Both the position numbers and the translations under genes were made by a program. This document shows, piece after piece, positions 17,150 to 25,687 of a stretch of 64,000 nucleotides of DNA (the first letter of the stretch is position 1; every line of letters starts with the position of its first letter). The notes below the pieces were generated by a model. It had not been told where the DNA came from and ran no database searches. It worked only from the letters and a program-made list of their open reading frames with translations. Source of the DNA: Ensifer oleiphilus (GTDB lineage: Bacteria; Pseudomonadota; Alphaproteobacteria; Rhizobiales; Rhizobiaceae). The DNA lies in contig NZ_JABWDU010000002.1 of the NCBI RefSeq assembly GCF_013371465.1, positions 847,666 to 911,665 of the forward strand, in the 5' to 3' direction.

Positions 17150-17947
17150 ATGTTGCTTCAGAACAAGGTGGCGATCGTTTATGGCGGCAGCGGTGCAATC
17201 GGCGGCGCTGCGGCGTCTGCCTTTGCCCGCGAAGGCGCGAATGTCTTTCTGGTCGGACGTACAGCCGAAACCTTGAGCCGCACGGCCGACACAATTCGAG
17301 CGGCGGGCGGAAAGGCTGAGTTCGACGTCGTCGACGTTCTGGATCAGGCCGCCGTCGAACGGCATGCGCAATCGGTCGTCGATCGCGCCGGCCGGATCGA
17401 CGTGGCGCTGACCGCCGTCGGCTTCACGCACGTCCAGGGGCCGCCGCTGTCCGCGCTGTCGCTGGAGGAGTTCGAGCGCCCGATCGCCGCCTACACCCGC
17501 GCCAATTTCATCACCGCCAAGGCGGTTGCGCCCCACATGCAGAGAGGCGGCAAAGGCGTGATCCTGACGGTTTCGACGCCGGGCTCGCGGCTCTCAGGCT
17601 CCGGCTTCCTCGGCTATGGCACCACCTGTGGGGCGATCGAGACCTTCTCGCGCATTCTCGCCGGCGAAGTCGGCAGCCACGGTATCCGCGTCATCTGCCT
17701 GCGCCCGGACGCCATACCCGAAGCGCTGCCGGTCTCGCACGCACGCGCCGTCTTTCAAGGCTTTGCCGACCGTTTCGACACGACCGTTGAGGAGATGCTC
17801 GATGGGCGAGCAAAGACCGGAACGTTGCTCGGTCGCTTCCCGCGGCTCGACGAGGTCGCCGACTATGCCGCCTTCGTCGCCTCGGATCGGGCGGGCGCCA
17901 TGACGGGCGTGATCGCCAATCTCACCTGCGGCTCGTTGGTCGACTGA
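17150..17947 (+). CDS. SDR-family oxidoreductase with altered active site
   Basis: 265 residues with a Rossmann nucleotide motif (YGGSGAIGG, residues 11-19) and the general SDR layout. The catalytic YxxxK reads YGTTC (Tyr156 to Cys160), so the usual Lys is replaced by Cys. Either catalysis is unusual, or the protein binds cofactor without classical reduction, or it belongs to a divergent subfamily. The start at 17150 follows GGGAG. It lies 112 bp after the SRPBCC gene on the same strand, so co-transcription is possible. Confidence 0.8.
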   Translation: MLLQNKVAIVYGGSGAIGGAAASAFAREGANVFLVGRTAETLSRTADTIRAAGGKAEFDVVDVLDQAAVERHAQSVVDRAGRIDVALTAVGFTHVQGPPLSALSLEEFERPIAAYTRANFITAKAVAPHMQRGGKGVILTVSTPGSRLSGSGFLGYGTTCGAIETFSRILAGEVGSHGIRVICLRPDAIPEALPVSHARAVFQGFADRFDTTVEEMLDGRAKTGTLLGRFPRLDEVADYAAFVASDRAGAMTGVIANLTCGSLVD

Positions 17948-17995
17948 GATAAAACGACCGGCGCAACCTTGCAAAGGTCCGCCGGTCGTACGCCT

Positions 17996-18475
17996 TCAGG
18001 CACGGGCAAAGCCCAGGATGAACAGCGCCAGCGCCCCAATCGAAGACACCGTGCGCAGATGGTTCCACCAGACCCAGTCGGTCAGGTAGCGCTGCTGCCA
18101 GAATTCGGTGGCGGCCTGGCCGGGCGCAGCCGCGCCCAGCGCATCGTTCATCGGCACATTGAACACGATGGTGACGATCAGCACGCCGGCGAGGTAGACG
18201 ATGCCGCCGCCCGCCAGGAGCATGCTGCCATTGCCACCCCAGACGAAGGCGGCAATCACCAGGGCAAGCGCCAGCAGCGCCGTGCCCATGAAAACGCTGA
18301 GGAACAGCGGGTTCTGAATCACCACGTTGATCGCGTTCATCGCCGCGATCCCCTGCTCCGCCGGCAGCCGCGCCAAGGCTTGCATGATGCAGACCGAGAA
18401 GATGAAGAACAGCCCCGCCATCAGGCCGGAGCCGATCGCGGCGGCGAACGCAAGAGCGGGGATGAAGGGGATCAT
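17996..18475 (-). CDS. DUF1772 (anthrone-oxygenase-like) membrane protein
   Basis: 159 residues with four hydrophobic segments (about 5-27, 55-80, 85-107 and 138-157) and the NVPMNDAL motif between helices 3 and 4, a hallmark of DUF1772. Fungal relatives act as anthrone oxygenases; the bacterial role is not established. It overlaps the end of the upstream NAD(P)-binding protein gene by ATGA, so the two are translationally coupled and probably controlled together by the divergent TetR gene. Confidence 0.85.
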   Translation of the reverse strand: MIPFIPALAFAAAIGSGLMAGLFFIFSVCIMQALARLPAEQGIAAMNAINVVIQNPLFLSVFMGTALLALALVIAAFVWGGNGSMLLAGGGIVYLAGVLIVTIVFNVPMNDALGAAAPGQAATEFWQQRYLTDWVWWNHLRTVSSIGALALFILGFARA

Positions 18476-19302
18476 GCGGCAATACTCCAGACACCTGTTG
18501 CGGCAGCCTCCCGGGCAAAGTCAGCGAAGTCGCGCGGCCTGCGCCCAAGCACGCGCTCGACATCGGAGGTCAGTTGCGAATTGCGCCCGTCGAGCACCGA
18601 GCTGAAGAGATAACGGATGAGTTCGACATAGTCATCCGGCAAACCATCGGCTTGCAACTGCGCAGCGAAGTCGGCAACCGGCACGGACTGATAGCTGATC
18701 CGGCGGTTGGCGGCCGCGGCGATCTCCGCCACGGCCTGAGCAAACGTCATCAGCCGCGGACCTGTCAGCTCGTAGATCTTGCCGACATGCCCGTCATCCA
18801 GAAGCGCTGCAACCGCCACCTCGGCAATGTCGTCGCAGCTGATGAAGGGTTCGGTGATCTTATCCGGCGGCAGGAACACGGAACCGCTGGCAACGCCGCC
18901 GGCCAGAAAATCCTCGCTGAAATTCTCGAAGAACCAGCTGGCCCGAAGGATCGTCCAGTCGGCGCCGGAGGCCTGCAGCGCGCGCTCGGCGGCTTGCGCT
19001 TCATCCTCGCCACGCCCCGACAGCAGTACCAAGCGCTTGGTGCCCGAGCGAACGGCAAGGTTCGAGAATTTGCGAATTGTCTCGACGGCGCCCGGAACCG
19101 CCAGATCCGGTTGGAAGCTGACATAGATGCGCTCGACATTTTCGAGGGCTGCCGCCCATGTCTCTTCGTTGGTCCAGTCGAAGGACGGCGAGGCCGAGCG
19201 GGCGCCGATCCGCACCGCAATACCACGCTCCTGAAGGCGGGCGGCGAGCCGTCGTCCCGTCTTGCCCGTACCGCCCAGAACCAGTGTGAGTTTGTCCGTC
19301 AT
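18472..19302 (-). CDS. NAD(P)H-binding NmrA-like protein
   Basis: 276 residues, atypical SDR of the NmrA/quinone-reductase-2 type: the N-terminal motif LVLGGTGKTGRRLAARL carries GGTGKTG (residues 10-16), and there is no YxxxK site. Members act as redox sensors or quinone reductases. The start at 19302 is set by AGGAGG; a longer frame to 19332 would run into the palindromic operator. It is coupled to the DUF1772 gene and divergent from a TetR gene, suggesting a small stress- or quinone-responsive unit. Confidence 0.85.
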   Translation of the reverse strand: MTDKLTLVLGGTGKTGRRLAARLQERGIAVRIGARSASPSFDWTNEETWAAALENVERIYVSFQPDLAVPGAVETIRKFSNLAVRSGTKRLVLLSGRGEDEAQAAERALQASGADWTILRASWFFENFSEDFLAGGVASGSVFLPPDKITEPFISCDDIAEVAVAALLDDGHVGKIYELTGPRLMTFAQAVAEIAAAANRRISYQSVPVADFAAQLQADGLPDDYVELIRYLFSSVLDGRNSQLTSDVERVLGRRPRDFADFAREAAATGVWSIAA

Positions 19303-19330
19303 CGCTTCCTCCTGAGGTTGATCCACAAAC

Positions 19331-19407
19331 ATGAGTATCTCTCACATTTGCAAATGTGATAAATCCTCGTATTTTAGGAGTCAAGTCAAAATGTGAGCAT
19401 TACTCAT
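19331..19407. promoter_or_regulatory. Nested TetR operators
   Basis: Two levels of symmetry are visible. A perfect 18-bp palindrome, TCACATTTGCAAATGTGA, lies at 19342-19359. A larger inverted repeat has 19-bp arms at 19331-19349 and 19389-19407 (ATGAGTA-N3-CTCACATTT against its complement, 16 of 19 matching). The right arm covers the TetR start codon. Both promoters of the divergent pair lie inside, so mutual repression is likely. Confidence 0.7.
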
Positions 19408-20098
19408 GATTCCCGATGCAAGCCCTTCCACAATCCCCGCCGACGACGAGCCGGCGCTACGCCGCACGCCCAGCCAGAAGCGCAGTCGCGAGCGCGTCGA
19501 GCACATCCTTGCCTGTGCGACAGCGATCATTCAGGAGAAGGGCAGCGACGCCATGCGCATGAGCGAAGTCGCTGAAAAGGCTGGAATTTCGATCGGATCG
19601 CTCTACCAGTATTTTCCCGACAAGGCAGCGATCGTGCGCACGCTGGCCGAGCGCTACAATGCGGTATGCAGCGAGTGCATCGCAGCCGAGCTTGCCAAGG
19701 TCACGTCACTCGCGGAGCTGCGTGACGCCTTCGCCGTGCTGTTCGACGTCTATTACGACATGTTCCTGGCCGAGCCCGTGATGCGCGACATCTGGTCGGC
19801 GATGCAGGCCGACAAGGCGCTGCGCGAGATCGACCTCCAGCAAAGCCGCATTGGCGGCCAGCTTCTTGCCGACGTCTGGGCGCGGTTTGCGCCAGACACG
19901 CCGCGCGCGGCGATCGACAGCGCCGCCTTTTTGATCATGCATCTCGGCGATTGCACCATGCGGCTCGCGGTCTCGGTCGAGCGGGCGCAGGGCGACCAGA
20001 TCGTCGAGGCCTATAAACGCATGATCCTTCGGGATTTTGTCGCGGATGGGCCGGGCGGGGGCGCAAGTTTAATTGACATCTCCGGGGTGCGATCCTAA
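19406..20098 (+). CDS. TetR-family transcriptional regulator
   Basis: 230 residues. The DNA-binding domain (SEVAEKAGISIGSLYQYFPD, about residues 51-70) follows a 25-residue charged leader. The C-terminal domain has the MRDIWSAMQADKAL segment seen in one TetR subgroup. The start codon sits inside a palindrome, supporting autoregulation. The divergent NmrA-like/DUF1772 operon is the probable target. The ligand is unknown. Confidence 0.88.
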   Translation: MIPDASPSTIPADDEPALRRTPSQKRSRERVEHILACATAIIQEKGSDAMRMSEVAEKAGISIGSLYQYFPDKAAIVRTLAERYNAVCSECIAAELAKVTSLAELRDAFAVLFDVYYDMFLAEPVMRDIWSAMQADKALREIDLQQSRIGGQLLADVWARFAPDTPRAAIDSAAFLIMHLGDCTMRLAVSVERAQGDQIVEAYKRMILRDFVADGPGGGASLIDISGVRS

Positions 20099-20108
20099 TC
20101 ATCATCAG

Positions 20109-20357
20109 ATCGATTGGTTCCCGCAACGCGAACGCGTTTCGGGAGTAAACGGGAACGTGACGGATGGACCCATGCTGGGCATTCAAATCACGGCCGACCC
20201 CGCGACTGTAGAGCGACGTGAATGCGCCGTTCCGGAGCGATCCGGAAAAAGCCACTGGAGACGAGACCGCGAGAGGGCGGACCTTGGCTCTGGGAAGGCG
20301 AGGCAAATCCAGGGTGATTTCACCCGACGTCCTGAGCCAGGAAACCTGCCAGTCGAT
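20109..20357 (+). ncRNA. Cobalamin riboswitch
   Basis: All main marks of the adenosyl/hydroxocobalamin aptamer are present in order. The closing stem is ATCGATTGG (20109-20117) with CCAGTCGAT (20349-20357). Then come the GGGAA-containing core near 20146, the GCCGACCCCGCGACTGTA box (about 20190-20210), AAGCCACTGG (20249-20258) and the B12 box AGCCAGGAAACCTGCC (20335-20350). It lies directly before cbtB and should lower expression when cobalamin is plentiful. A 14-bp palindrome at 20377-20390 may be part of the expression platform. Confidence 0.92.
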
Positions 20358-20376
20358 GCGGGCATAGGGCCCAAAC

Positions 20377-20390
20377 CGGGAAATTTCCCG
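20377..20390 (+). promoter_or_regulatory. Hairpin between riboswitch and cbtB
   Basis: CGGGAAATTTCCCG is a perfect palindrome 10 bases before the GGAGG of cbtB. It has no U-run, so it is more likely a translational-control or spacer hairpin than a terminator. Confidence 0.45.
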
Positions 20391-20410
20391 ATGCCATCAC
20401 GGAGGTTGTC

Positions 20411-20587
20411 ATGGCTACGTCTACTGTTTCGAGCATTCCGCTCTCCCTCAGCGATCGTCTGACCGCGGGTATCATCGCGCTTCTCATCGGCGGCTTCCTC
20501 GTCTTCGGCGCCGGCCTGGCGAACTCGGCCGTGCTGCACGACACCGCGCACGACACCCGCCACTCCTACGGCTTCCCCTGCCACTAA
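20411..20587 (+). CDS. cbtB: Cobalt transporter subunit CbtB
   Basis: 58 residues: one membrane helix (AGIIALLIGGFLVFGAGLAN, about 19-38) followed by a short His-rich tail (HDTAHDTRHSYGFPCH). This matches CbtB, a small protein proposed to bind cobalt on the outer face of the membrane and work with CbtA in cobalt uptake. A good GGAGG lies before ATG 20411. A cobalamin riboswitch immediately upstream and cbtA downstream fully support the call. Confidence 0.9.
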   Translation: MATSTVSSIPLSLSDRLTAGIIALLIGGFLVFGAGLANSAVLHDTAHDTRHSYGFPCH

Positions 20588-20588
20588 G

Positions 20589-20669
20589 CGATGCGGAGGG
20601 ACGCGACATGCGTTCCGCATCGACATAGCTGCGGACAAAAACGCTTCCGGCGAACAGCCGGACGCGTTT
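20589..20669 (+). other. Two strong RNA hairpins between cbtB and cbtA
   Basis: The first hairpin pairs CGATGCGGA (20589-20597) with TCCGCATCG (20614-20622), with an inner ACGC/GCGT. The second pairs AAACGC-TT-CCGGC with GCCGG-AC-GCGTTT (20639-20669). Neither has a U-run. They fill most of the 196-bp gap and may tune the ratio of the two subunits or protect the mRNA. Confidence 0.55.
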
Positions 20670-20783
20670 GCTTGCGTCTGATGCAGACCAAAGATCTGCC
20701 GGCCGGAGCCGTTCGCGGAATTGCAATGGGACACGGCGCTGCCTGCCAGATGTATGGCGCGCCGATATCGAGGGATATCGAAA

Positions 20784-21578
20784 ATGATTGTCAGAACGCT
20801 TCTGGCCGCGATCGTGGCTGGATTGATTGCCGGTGTCTTCATGACCGGCGCCCAGGAACTGCGCGTCGTACCGCTGATCCTGCATGCAGAAGAATTCGAA
20901 GGTGAGGCACCGGCTGCCGGCGAACAGCCCGCCGCCCAACCGGGAACGGCCGATCCGGCCGCCGCCAACCACGAGCAGCATTCTTCGCTGAAGGCGGTCT
21001 CGCCGATCGGCGCCCTGCTCGACGCGCTGTCGCCGATCACGCCCGCCTACGCCCATGAGGGCGAACACGAGGAAGGCGGCATCATGTTCGGCATGAGCCG
21101 TTTCTCCGGCACGCTGATCGCCAATCTGGTGACAGGCTCCGGTTTCGCGCTGCTGCTGGCCGGCGTCAGCCTCGTCATCGGCTACCCGATCACGCTCAGG
21201 AACGGCGCGCTCTGGGGCGCCTGCGGCTGGCTCGCGGTGCACATGCTGCCGGCGATCGGCCTGCCGCCGGAACTGCCGGGGTTCCCGGCCGCCGAACTCG
21301 GCGACCGCCAGGTCTGGTGGCTGGCAACGGTGGCGCTTTCGGCCGTCGGCCTCTATCTGCTGGTTCTGCGCGAAGAAATCGTCGCCAAGATCATCGGCCT
21401 CGTGCTGATCGCTGCACCCCACGTCTATGGCGCTCCGCAGCCGTCGGACATCTCCAGCAATGTTCCGGCCGTGCTCGGCGCCGAGTTCGCCGTGGTGGCG
21501 CTCGCCACCACGCTCGCCTTCTGGATCGTGCTCGGCGTCGTCTCGGGCTTCATCAACGATCGTTTCGCCAAGGCGTAA
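20784..21578 (+). CDS. cbtA: Cobalt transporter subunit CbtA
   Basis: 264 residues with five or six membrane helices (about 1-20, 105-125, 135-160, 180-200, 205-222, 235-258). A hydrophilic, His/Glu-bearing loop lies between the first two (AYAHEGEHEEGG near residue 95), a plausible metal-sampling site. Together with the riboswitch and CbtB this fits the CbtAB cobalt uptake system found in B12-producing alphaproteobacteria. The start at 20784 follows AGGGA. Confidence 0.9.
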   Translation: MIVRTLLAAIVAGLIAGVFMTGAQELRVVPLILHAEEFEGEAPAAGEQPAAQPGTADPAAANHEQHSSLKAVSPIGALLDALSPITPAYAHEGEHEEGGIMFGMSRFSGTLIANLVTGSGFALLLAGVSLVIGYPITLRNGALWGACGWLAVHMLPAIGLPPELPGFPAAELGDRQVWWLATVALSAVGLYLLVLREEIVAKIIGLVLIAAPHVYGAPQPSDISSNVPAVLGAEFAVVALATTLAFWIVLGVVSGFINDRFAKA

Positions 21579-21600
21579 GCCGTCCGGATATCGCGACAAA

Positions 21601-21643
21601 GACAGAGCCCCTGATATCGCCGATATCAGGGGCTCTGTCGTTT
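21601..21643. terminator. Strong bidirectional terminator
   Basis: A 19-bp perfect inverted repeat, GACAGAGCCCCTGATATCG against its complement, is separated by one base and followed by GTTT. It sits between the convergent cbtA and FhuF-like genes and can serve both strands. Confidence 0.8.
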
Positions 21644-21648
21644 AACAT

Positions 21649-22515
21649 TCAGCCGGACTGCGATGCCAGCAGATGCGCCTGCAATCGTTCCCGACGCTCG
21701 TCGGGCGCAAGCAGCACGCAGCTGTCGCAGAAGCGACCGCCTTCGGTTCGATAATAGAGACAGCAGCCGCCGCGCAGGCGATAAACCCGCGACAGCGGCA
21801 GGTCGTAGTCACCCTTCCCAGCCTCGATGGTCTCGTAGCAAAGCTTGTCGGAATAGAGCGGTGTCCCCTCGCGCTTGACGATCGCCAGTGCCTTGGACAT
21901 CGCATCCTCTTCATTGCCGAGCGCGCGGCCGATCTCCAGGAAGCCGCCGGCCAGCGAATCCGCCGCAAGCCGCCATTGCGCCCCGGAGGAAAGCCCCGTG
22001 CGGCGCTTGAGCCTGGCGATGACTGGCGCGAGATGCGCGCCGAATGCTTCACGGAAGACGTCCGCGCCGACGGGGGTATCATCCCTGACGGCGGGCAAGG
22101 TCAGGCTGAAATGAAAACGCTTGGCCACAATCAGCCGTTCGCCATAGGCCCGCGAAAATTCTTCGAAGCGAAGGCCGCTTACCCCCGCCACGATACCCGC
22201 ACCCAGATAGAGACTGCCAAGCGCCAGGGCGAGCTGGTTACTATAGAAGGCGATCAGATGGGCGGCGCGGATCTTGTCGTCCATGCCAATGGCAAAACAA
22301 TCCTGATAGGCGAGCCCGGCTTCGAGCCCCGCACCATCTTCAGCCCAGAACTGCACCTCGGAAAGACAGTCATTGCCGGCCGCATCGAGCGAAAAGCCGA
22401 CCTCGGGAAAGAACGGCTGCAGGCGCGCGAGCACGTGTAGTGCGCTCCGGCGCTGCGCCATGTCCATGCCCTCCTCCACTGGGCGATCGTCCTGTCGCTC
22501 GTGAGCGAAGCTCAT
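21649..22515 (-). CDS. FhuF-like siderophore-iron reductase
   Basis: 288 residues. The C-terminus has the family's unusual [2Fe-2S] ligand set CC-x10-C-x2-C (Cys251, Cys252, Cys263, Cys266). FhuF proteins reduce ferric iron bound to hydroxamate siderophores in the cytoplasm, releasing it. The ATG overlaps the stop of the upstream glycoamylase-like gene, so the two are co-translated, which is an unexpected partnership. No Fur-box-like sequence was recognised upstream. Assignment to FhuF rather than a relative rests on the cysteine motif. Confidence 0.78.
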   Translation of the reverse strand: MSFAHERQDDRPVEEGMDMAQRRSALHVLARLQPFFPEVGFSLDAAGNDCLSEVQFWAEDGAGLEAGLAYQDCFAIGMDDKIRAAHLIAFYSNQLALALGSLYLGAGIVAGVSGLRFEEFSRAYGERLIVAKRFHFSLTLPAVRDDTPVGADVFREAFGAHLAPVIARLKRRTGLSSGAQWRLAADSLAGGFLEIGRALGNEEDAMSKALAIVKREGTPLYSDKLCYETIEAGKGDYDLPLSRVYRLRGGCCLYYRTEGGRFCDSCVLLAPDERRERLQAHLLASQSG

Positions 22516-23822
22516 GCCGTCCCCCTGGTCGCAAGCCAGCCGCCGCGAAAGTCCGCCCGCTCCAATCCGCGCCGAATGGCCGGGATGCCGCGCGTCAGCT
22601 GCCAGACAAAACCGTTTCTGGCGTTCTCGATCATCATGACGATGAGCCCCTGGTCAAGCGCGACCACGCGGTCGTCGACCCAGCCCTCAGGGCCCGCACC
22701 GGGCAGGCTCGGATTGAACCCGCCGGGAAAGCGGCCTTCGCACAGGAGGTCGGGATAGCGGTTTTCCAATGCGGCCAGCGCCGAGCGCGACGCATCCGCG
22801 TCGAATGGCAGGCAGGCACCCGGCGCCCAGGGGATCAGCGTGCCATCGTCGGGTCCGCCGGGCGCACCGCGGGCGGCATAGCCGAGCATCCGCTGCCAAC
22901 GCCCATCGACAAGCCGCTGCCGCCCCTTCGGTCCATCACAGGCGCTGAGGCCCCATCCATCCCTGTCATAGCCGGCGAAACCTCGGGGATTGTTCTCGGC
23001 ATACTGACGCTGCAGGTCGATCGCCCGGCAGGTGTTTTCAAAATAGTCCGTCGCCTTGTCGCGCATCGGCGGATCGCGAAGACCACGAAGGTCGATCCAG
23101 GCCTGCGGAAAGAGATGGATGAACAGCGGGCCGGCCCGCAGGTGCGGCGCGCCGTCGACCGCGGTCCAGTCATAGGCGGCGGTAAAGGCGCGGTAGTGCT
23201 CCGGCCCGATTGCATGCTGCGGCGCGCCAAGCGCCAGGATATAGAGCAGCAGCGCCTCGCTATAGCCCTGCCAGCGATATTTCAGAAATCGCCCCGGCGG
23301 CCGCCAACCCATCGTCAATGTCTCGCCGCGCCCAAGCGCCCAGCGCCAATCCACCCGGGCATAGAGCTCTTCCGACAGCATGCGGATCTCCGTCTCCGTC
23401 GCATCCTCGCCCGCGAAATAGGCGGCAGCCGTCAGGACGCCTGCAACCAGCAGCGCGGTATCGATGGTCGAAAGCTCCGACTGCCACACCCGCTCGCCGG
23501 TCTTCATGTGGAGAAAGTGATAGTAAAAGCCGCGATAGCCGGTGGCGCGCGCATCGCTGCCCTGCCGGCATTGTTGGAGAAACCGCAGGGTCGTCAGCAC
23601 CCGGCTAGCCGCCTCGCCGCGCCCGATCCAGCAGCGTTCGACGCCAACAGGGTAGCAGGAAAGCCCGAAACCGGTCGCAGCAACGCTCGAAGGCGCATCG
23701 GCGAGCGAGGTATCAGCGACAAGCCCCGTTTCGGCGTCGCTGTAGCGCAGGAAATAGTCGAAGGCGGCGGCCTGAAGCCTATCGACCTGAAAACATTCCG
23801 TATTCCGTGTCTGCTGAAGCAT
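22512..23822 (-). CDS. Glycoamylase-like protein (PF10091 type)
   Basis: 436 residues. It resembles the glycoamylase domain of cyclic beta-1,2-glucan synthases: an alpha/alpha-barrel pattern with GFYYHFLHMKTGERVWQSEL-type sequence near residue 110 and EALLLYILALG near 205. Such domains cleave beta-1,2-glucans. No signal peptide is visible, so it would act in the cytoplasm or be exported by an unknown route. It overlaps the start of an FhuF-like gene (ATGA). Confidence 0.75.
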   Translation of the reverse strand: MLQQTRNTECFQVDRLQAAAFDYFLRYSDAETGLVADTSLADAPSSVAATGFGLSCYPVGVERCWIGRGEAASRVLTTLRFLQQCRQGSDARATGYRGFYYHFLHMKTGERVWQSELSTIDTALLVAGVLTAAAYFAGEDATETEIRMLSEELYARVDWRWALGRGETLTMGWRPPGRFLKYRWQGYSEALLLYILALGAPQHAIGPEHYRAFTAAYDWTAVDGAPHLRAGPLFIHLFPQAWIDLRGLRDPPMRDKATDYFENTCRAIDLQRQYAENNPRGFAGYDRDGWGLSACDGPKGRQRLVDGRWQRMLGYAARGAPGGPDDGTLIPWAPGACLPFDADASRSALAALENRYPDLLCEGRFPGGFNPSLPGAGPEGWVDDRVVALDQGLIVMMIENARNGFVWQLTRGIPAIRRGLERADFRGGWLATRGTA

Positions 23823-23982
23823 ATTCTCGGCTCATTTGGACCCGCTGGCACAGTATCGATCGGCTGTCACCCATGTCGATATCACCTTTTATTGAAGATC
23901 GGCCAAGCCCAGACAGTCGCCGACAGCCAATCCTGTGCTACATTTCGTCAGATAACGCGGCTCGCAATGACGGGTTGAAGCT

Positions 23983-24777
23983 ATGTTGAGCATGCTGGCG
24001 TTGATCCTTTCCCTGACGGGCAGCCCGACCCAATCGGGCACTGCGCCGACCGATGTCGACGTCGAGCTGGTGCTGGCCGTCGACATGTCCGGTTCGATGG
24101 ACCTGGACGAAGCACGGATTCAGCGCTCCGGCTATGTGCAGGCGCTGCGCCATGCGGACTTCCTCAATGCGGTGACCAGCGGTCGATATGGCCGGATCGC
24201 GCTTGGCTATTTCGAATGGGCCGGCACGGTCAACGAATCCTCTGTCGTCGCCTGGCGGGTGATCTCCAACGCGGCCGAGGCCGACGCCTTTGCCGCGATG
24301 ATCGAGGCACGACCCGTCGGCACCCGCCGCGGCACCTCGATCTCAAACGCGATCACCTATGGCACGGCGCTGATCGATTCCAACGCCTTTTCCGGCATGC
24401 GCCGGGTCATCGATGTCTCCGGCGACGGGCCCAACAATATCGGCCCGCCGGTCATTCCCGCCCGCGATATCGCCATTGCCCGCGGCATTATCATCAACGG
24501 GCTGGCGATCCTGATCCGGCCGTCGGTCTCGACCGGGCCGCTCGACCAGTATTACGCCGAATGCGTGGTCGGTGGCCCCGGCTCCTTCGTGCTGCCGGTG
24601 CACGAGCCGGAAGATTTCGCCATCGCCATTCGCCAGAAGCTGATCCTGGAGGTGAGCGGCCTGCCGCCGCCGCCACGCGTAAGGCTCGCCGATGCCATGC
24701 CGGCGTCCGACTGCCTGATCGGCGAAAAGCTGCGGCCAGGCTTCCTCGATCGGGTGTACCCCGAACTCGACAAGTAG
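23983..24777 (+). CDS. DUF1194 secreted von Willebrand factor A protein
   Basis: 264 residues. A short signal peptide (hydrophobic residues 2-15) precedes a VWA domain with the metal site DMSGSMD (Asp34, Ser36, Ser38). The body has the DUF1194 pattern (RRGTSISNAI, then VIDVSGDGPNN). These proteins are probably periplasmic and bind partners through a divalent metal, but their function is unknown. It stands alone, divergent from the glycoamylase gene. Confidence 0.85.
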   Translation: MLSMLALILSLTGSPTQSGTAPTDVDVELVLAVDMSGSMDLDEARIQRSGYVQALRHADFLNAVTSGRYGRIALGYFEWAGTVNESSVVAWRVISNAAEADAFAAMIEARPVGTRRGTSISNAITYGTALIDSNAFSGMRRVIDVSGDGPNNIGPPVIPARDIAIARGIIINGLAILIRPSVSTGPLDQYYAECVVGGPGSFVLPVHEPEDFAIAIRQKLILEVSGLPPPPRVRLADAMPASDCLIGEKLRPGFLDRVYPELDK

Positions 24778-24869
24778 CCGGCGCCGATCCACCACCATGC
24801 CAGATTGTCGTTTCCCTTCACCGCGCGCGACGATAAGATGCCGCACTCATTCGCGGATCGATCTCCTTC

Positions 24870-25580
24870 ATGCCCCTGCCCCCCCATCCGGCACCTGCCG
24901 ATGCAACCACCGACACCAGCACCCGGCAAATCCATGACAAGCTGCGCGATGCGATCGTCGAACGTCGGCTCGCGCCGGGAACCAAGCTGTCGGAAAGCGA
25001 TGTCGGCGATCTCTTCAATGTCAGCCGCACGCTGGTGCGCGCCGCCCTGCAGGCGCTTGCCTATGAAGGGCTGGTCACCGTCGAGAAGAACCGCGGCGCC
25101 TTCGTGGCCCATCCCTCGCCCGATGAAGCCCGCCAGATTTTTGCGACCCGCCGGCTGATCGAGCCAGGCCTCCTGCGCGCGGCTGCGGCCCGGATCGGCC
25201 AAGCCGAGATCAATGAGCTGCGCCGCCTGCTTGCCACCGAACAGCACCTGACCGCCCAGCGCGGCCGTACGGCCCGCCGCGCCGAGATCAAGGCGTCCGG
25301 GGACTTCCACCTGGCGCTCGCCGACCTCACCGGTAATGCCATCCTCAGGCGCTTCATGGACGAACTGGTCGCCCGCTCCTCGCTCGTCATCGCGCTCTAT
25401 GGACAATCGACCGTTTCGAGCTGCGGCCACAACGAACACGACGACATCCTGACCGCGATCGAAACCGGCGACATCGAGACGGCCTCAACGCTGATGATCC
25501 GCCATATCGATCACATCGAGGCCGATCTCGACCTCAGGGAGCGCAAGCCGACCGACCTCAGGGCCGCGCTCGACCTCTGA
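24870..25580 (+). CDS. GntR-family regulator, FadR/FCD type
   Basis: 236 residues. The GntR winged helix (LSESDVGDLFNVSRTLVRAA, about residues 46-65) is followed by the all-helical FCD ligand domain, with the usual metal-ligand His residues in DFHLAL and in the final SFMIRHIDHIE-like helix. Effectors of FCD proteins are commonly small organic acids. It lies 92 bp downstream of the DUF1194 gene. No operon partner shows its target. Confidence 0.87.
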   Translation: MPLPPHPAPADATTDTSTRQIHDKLRDAIVERRLAPGTKLSESDVGDLFNVSRTLVRAALQALAYEGLVTVEKNRGAFVAHPSPDEARQIFATRRLIEPGLLRAAAARIGQAEINELRRLLATEQHLTAQRGRTARRAEIKASGDFHLALADLTGNAILRRFMDELVARSSLVIALYGQSTVSSCGHNEHDDILTAIETGDIETASTLMIRHIDHIEADLDLRERKPTDLRAALDL

Positions 25581-25670
25581 AAGAGCGCCGGTCGAACCCC
25601 GCCGTGCGCCACAGCGAAGATTTTCGGCGAAAAATGTCGGCGTGGAAATTCCGTTCCCGGGGCTTCGAAA

Positions 25671-25687
25671 GGCCCGCGATTGCGGGC
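25671..25687 (+). other. GC-rich hairpin in the GntR-DUF982 gap
   Basis: GCCCGC-GATT-GCGGGC lies about 90 bp after the GntR stop. It has no U-run and is followed by more GC-rich sequence, so termination is only a possibility. The rest of this 240-bp gap shows nothing clear. Confidence 0.35.
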
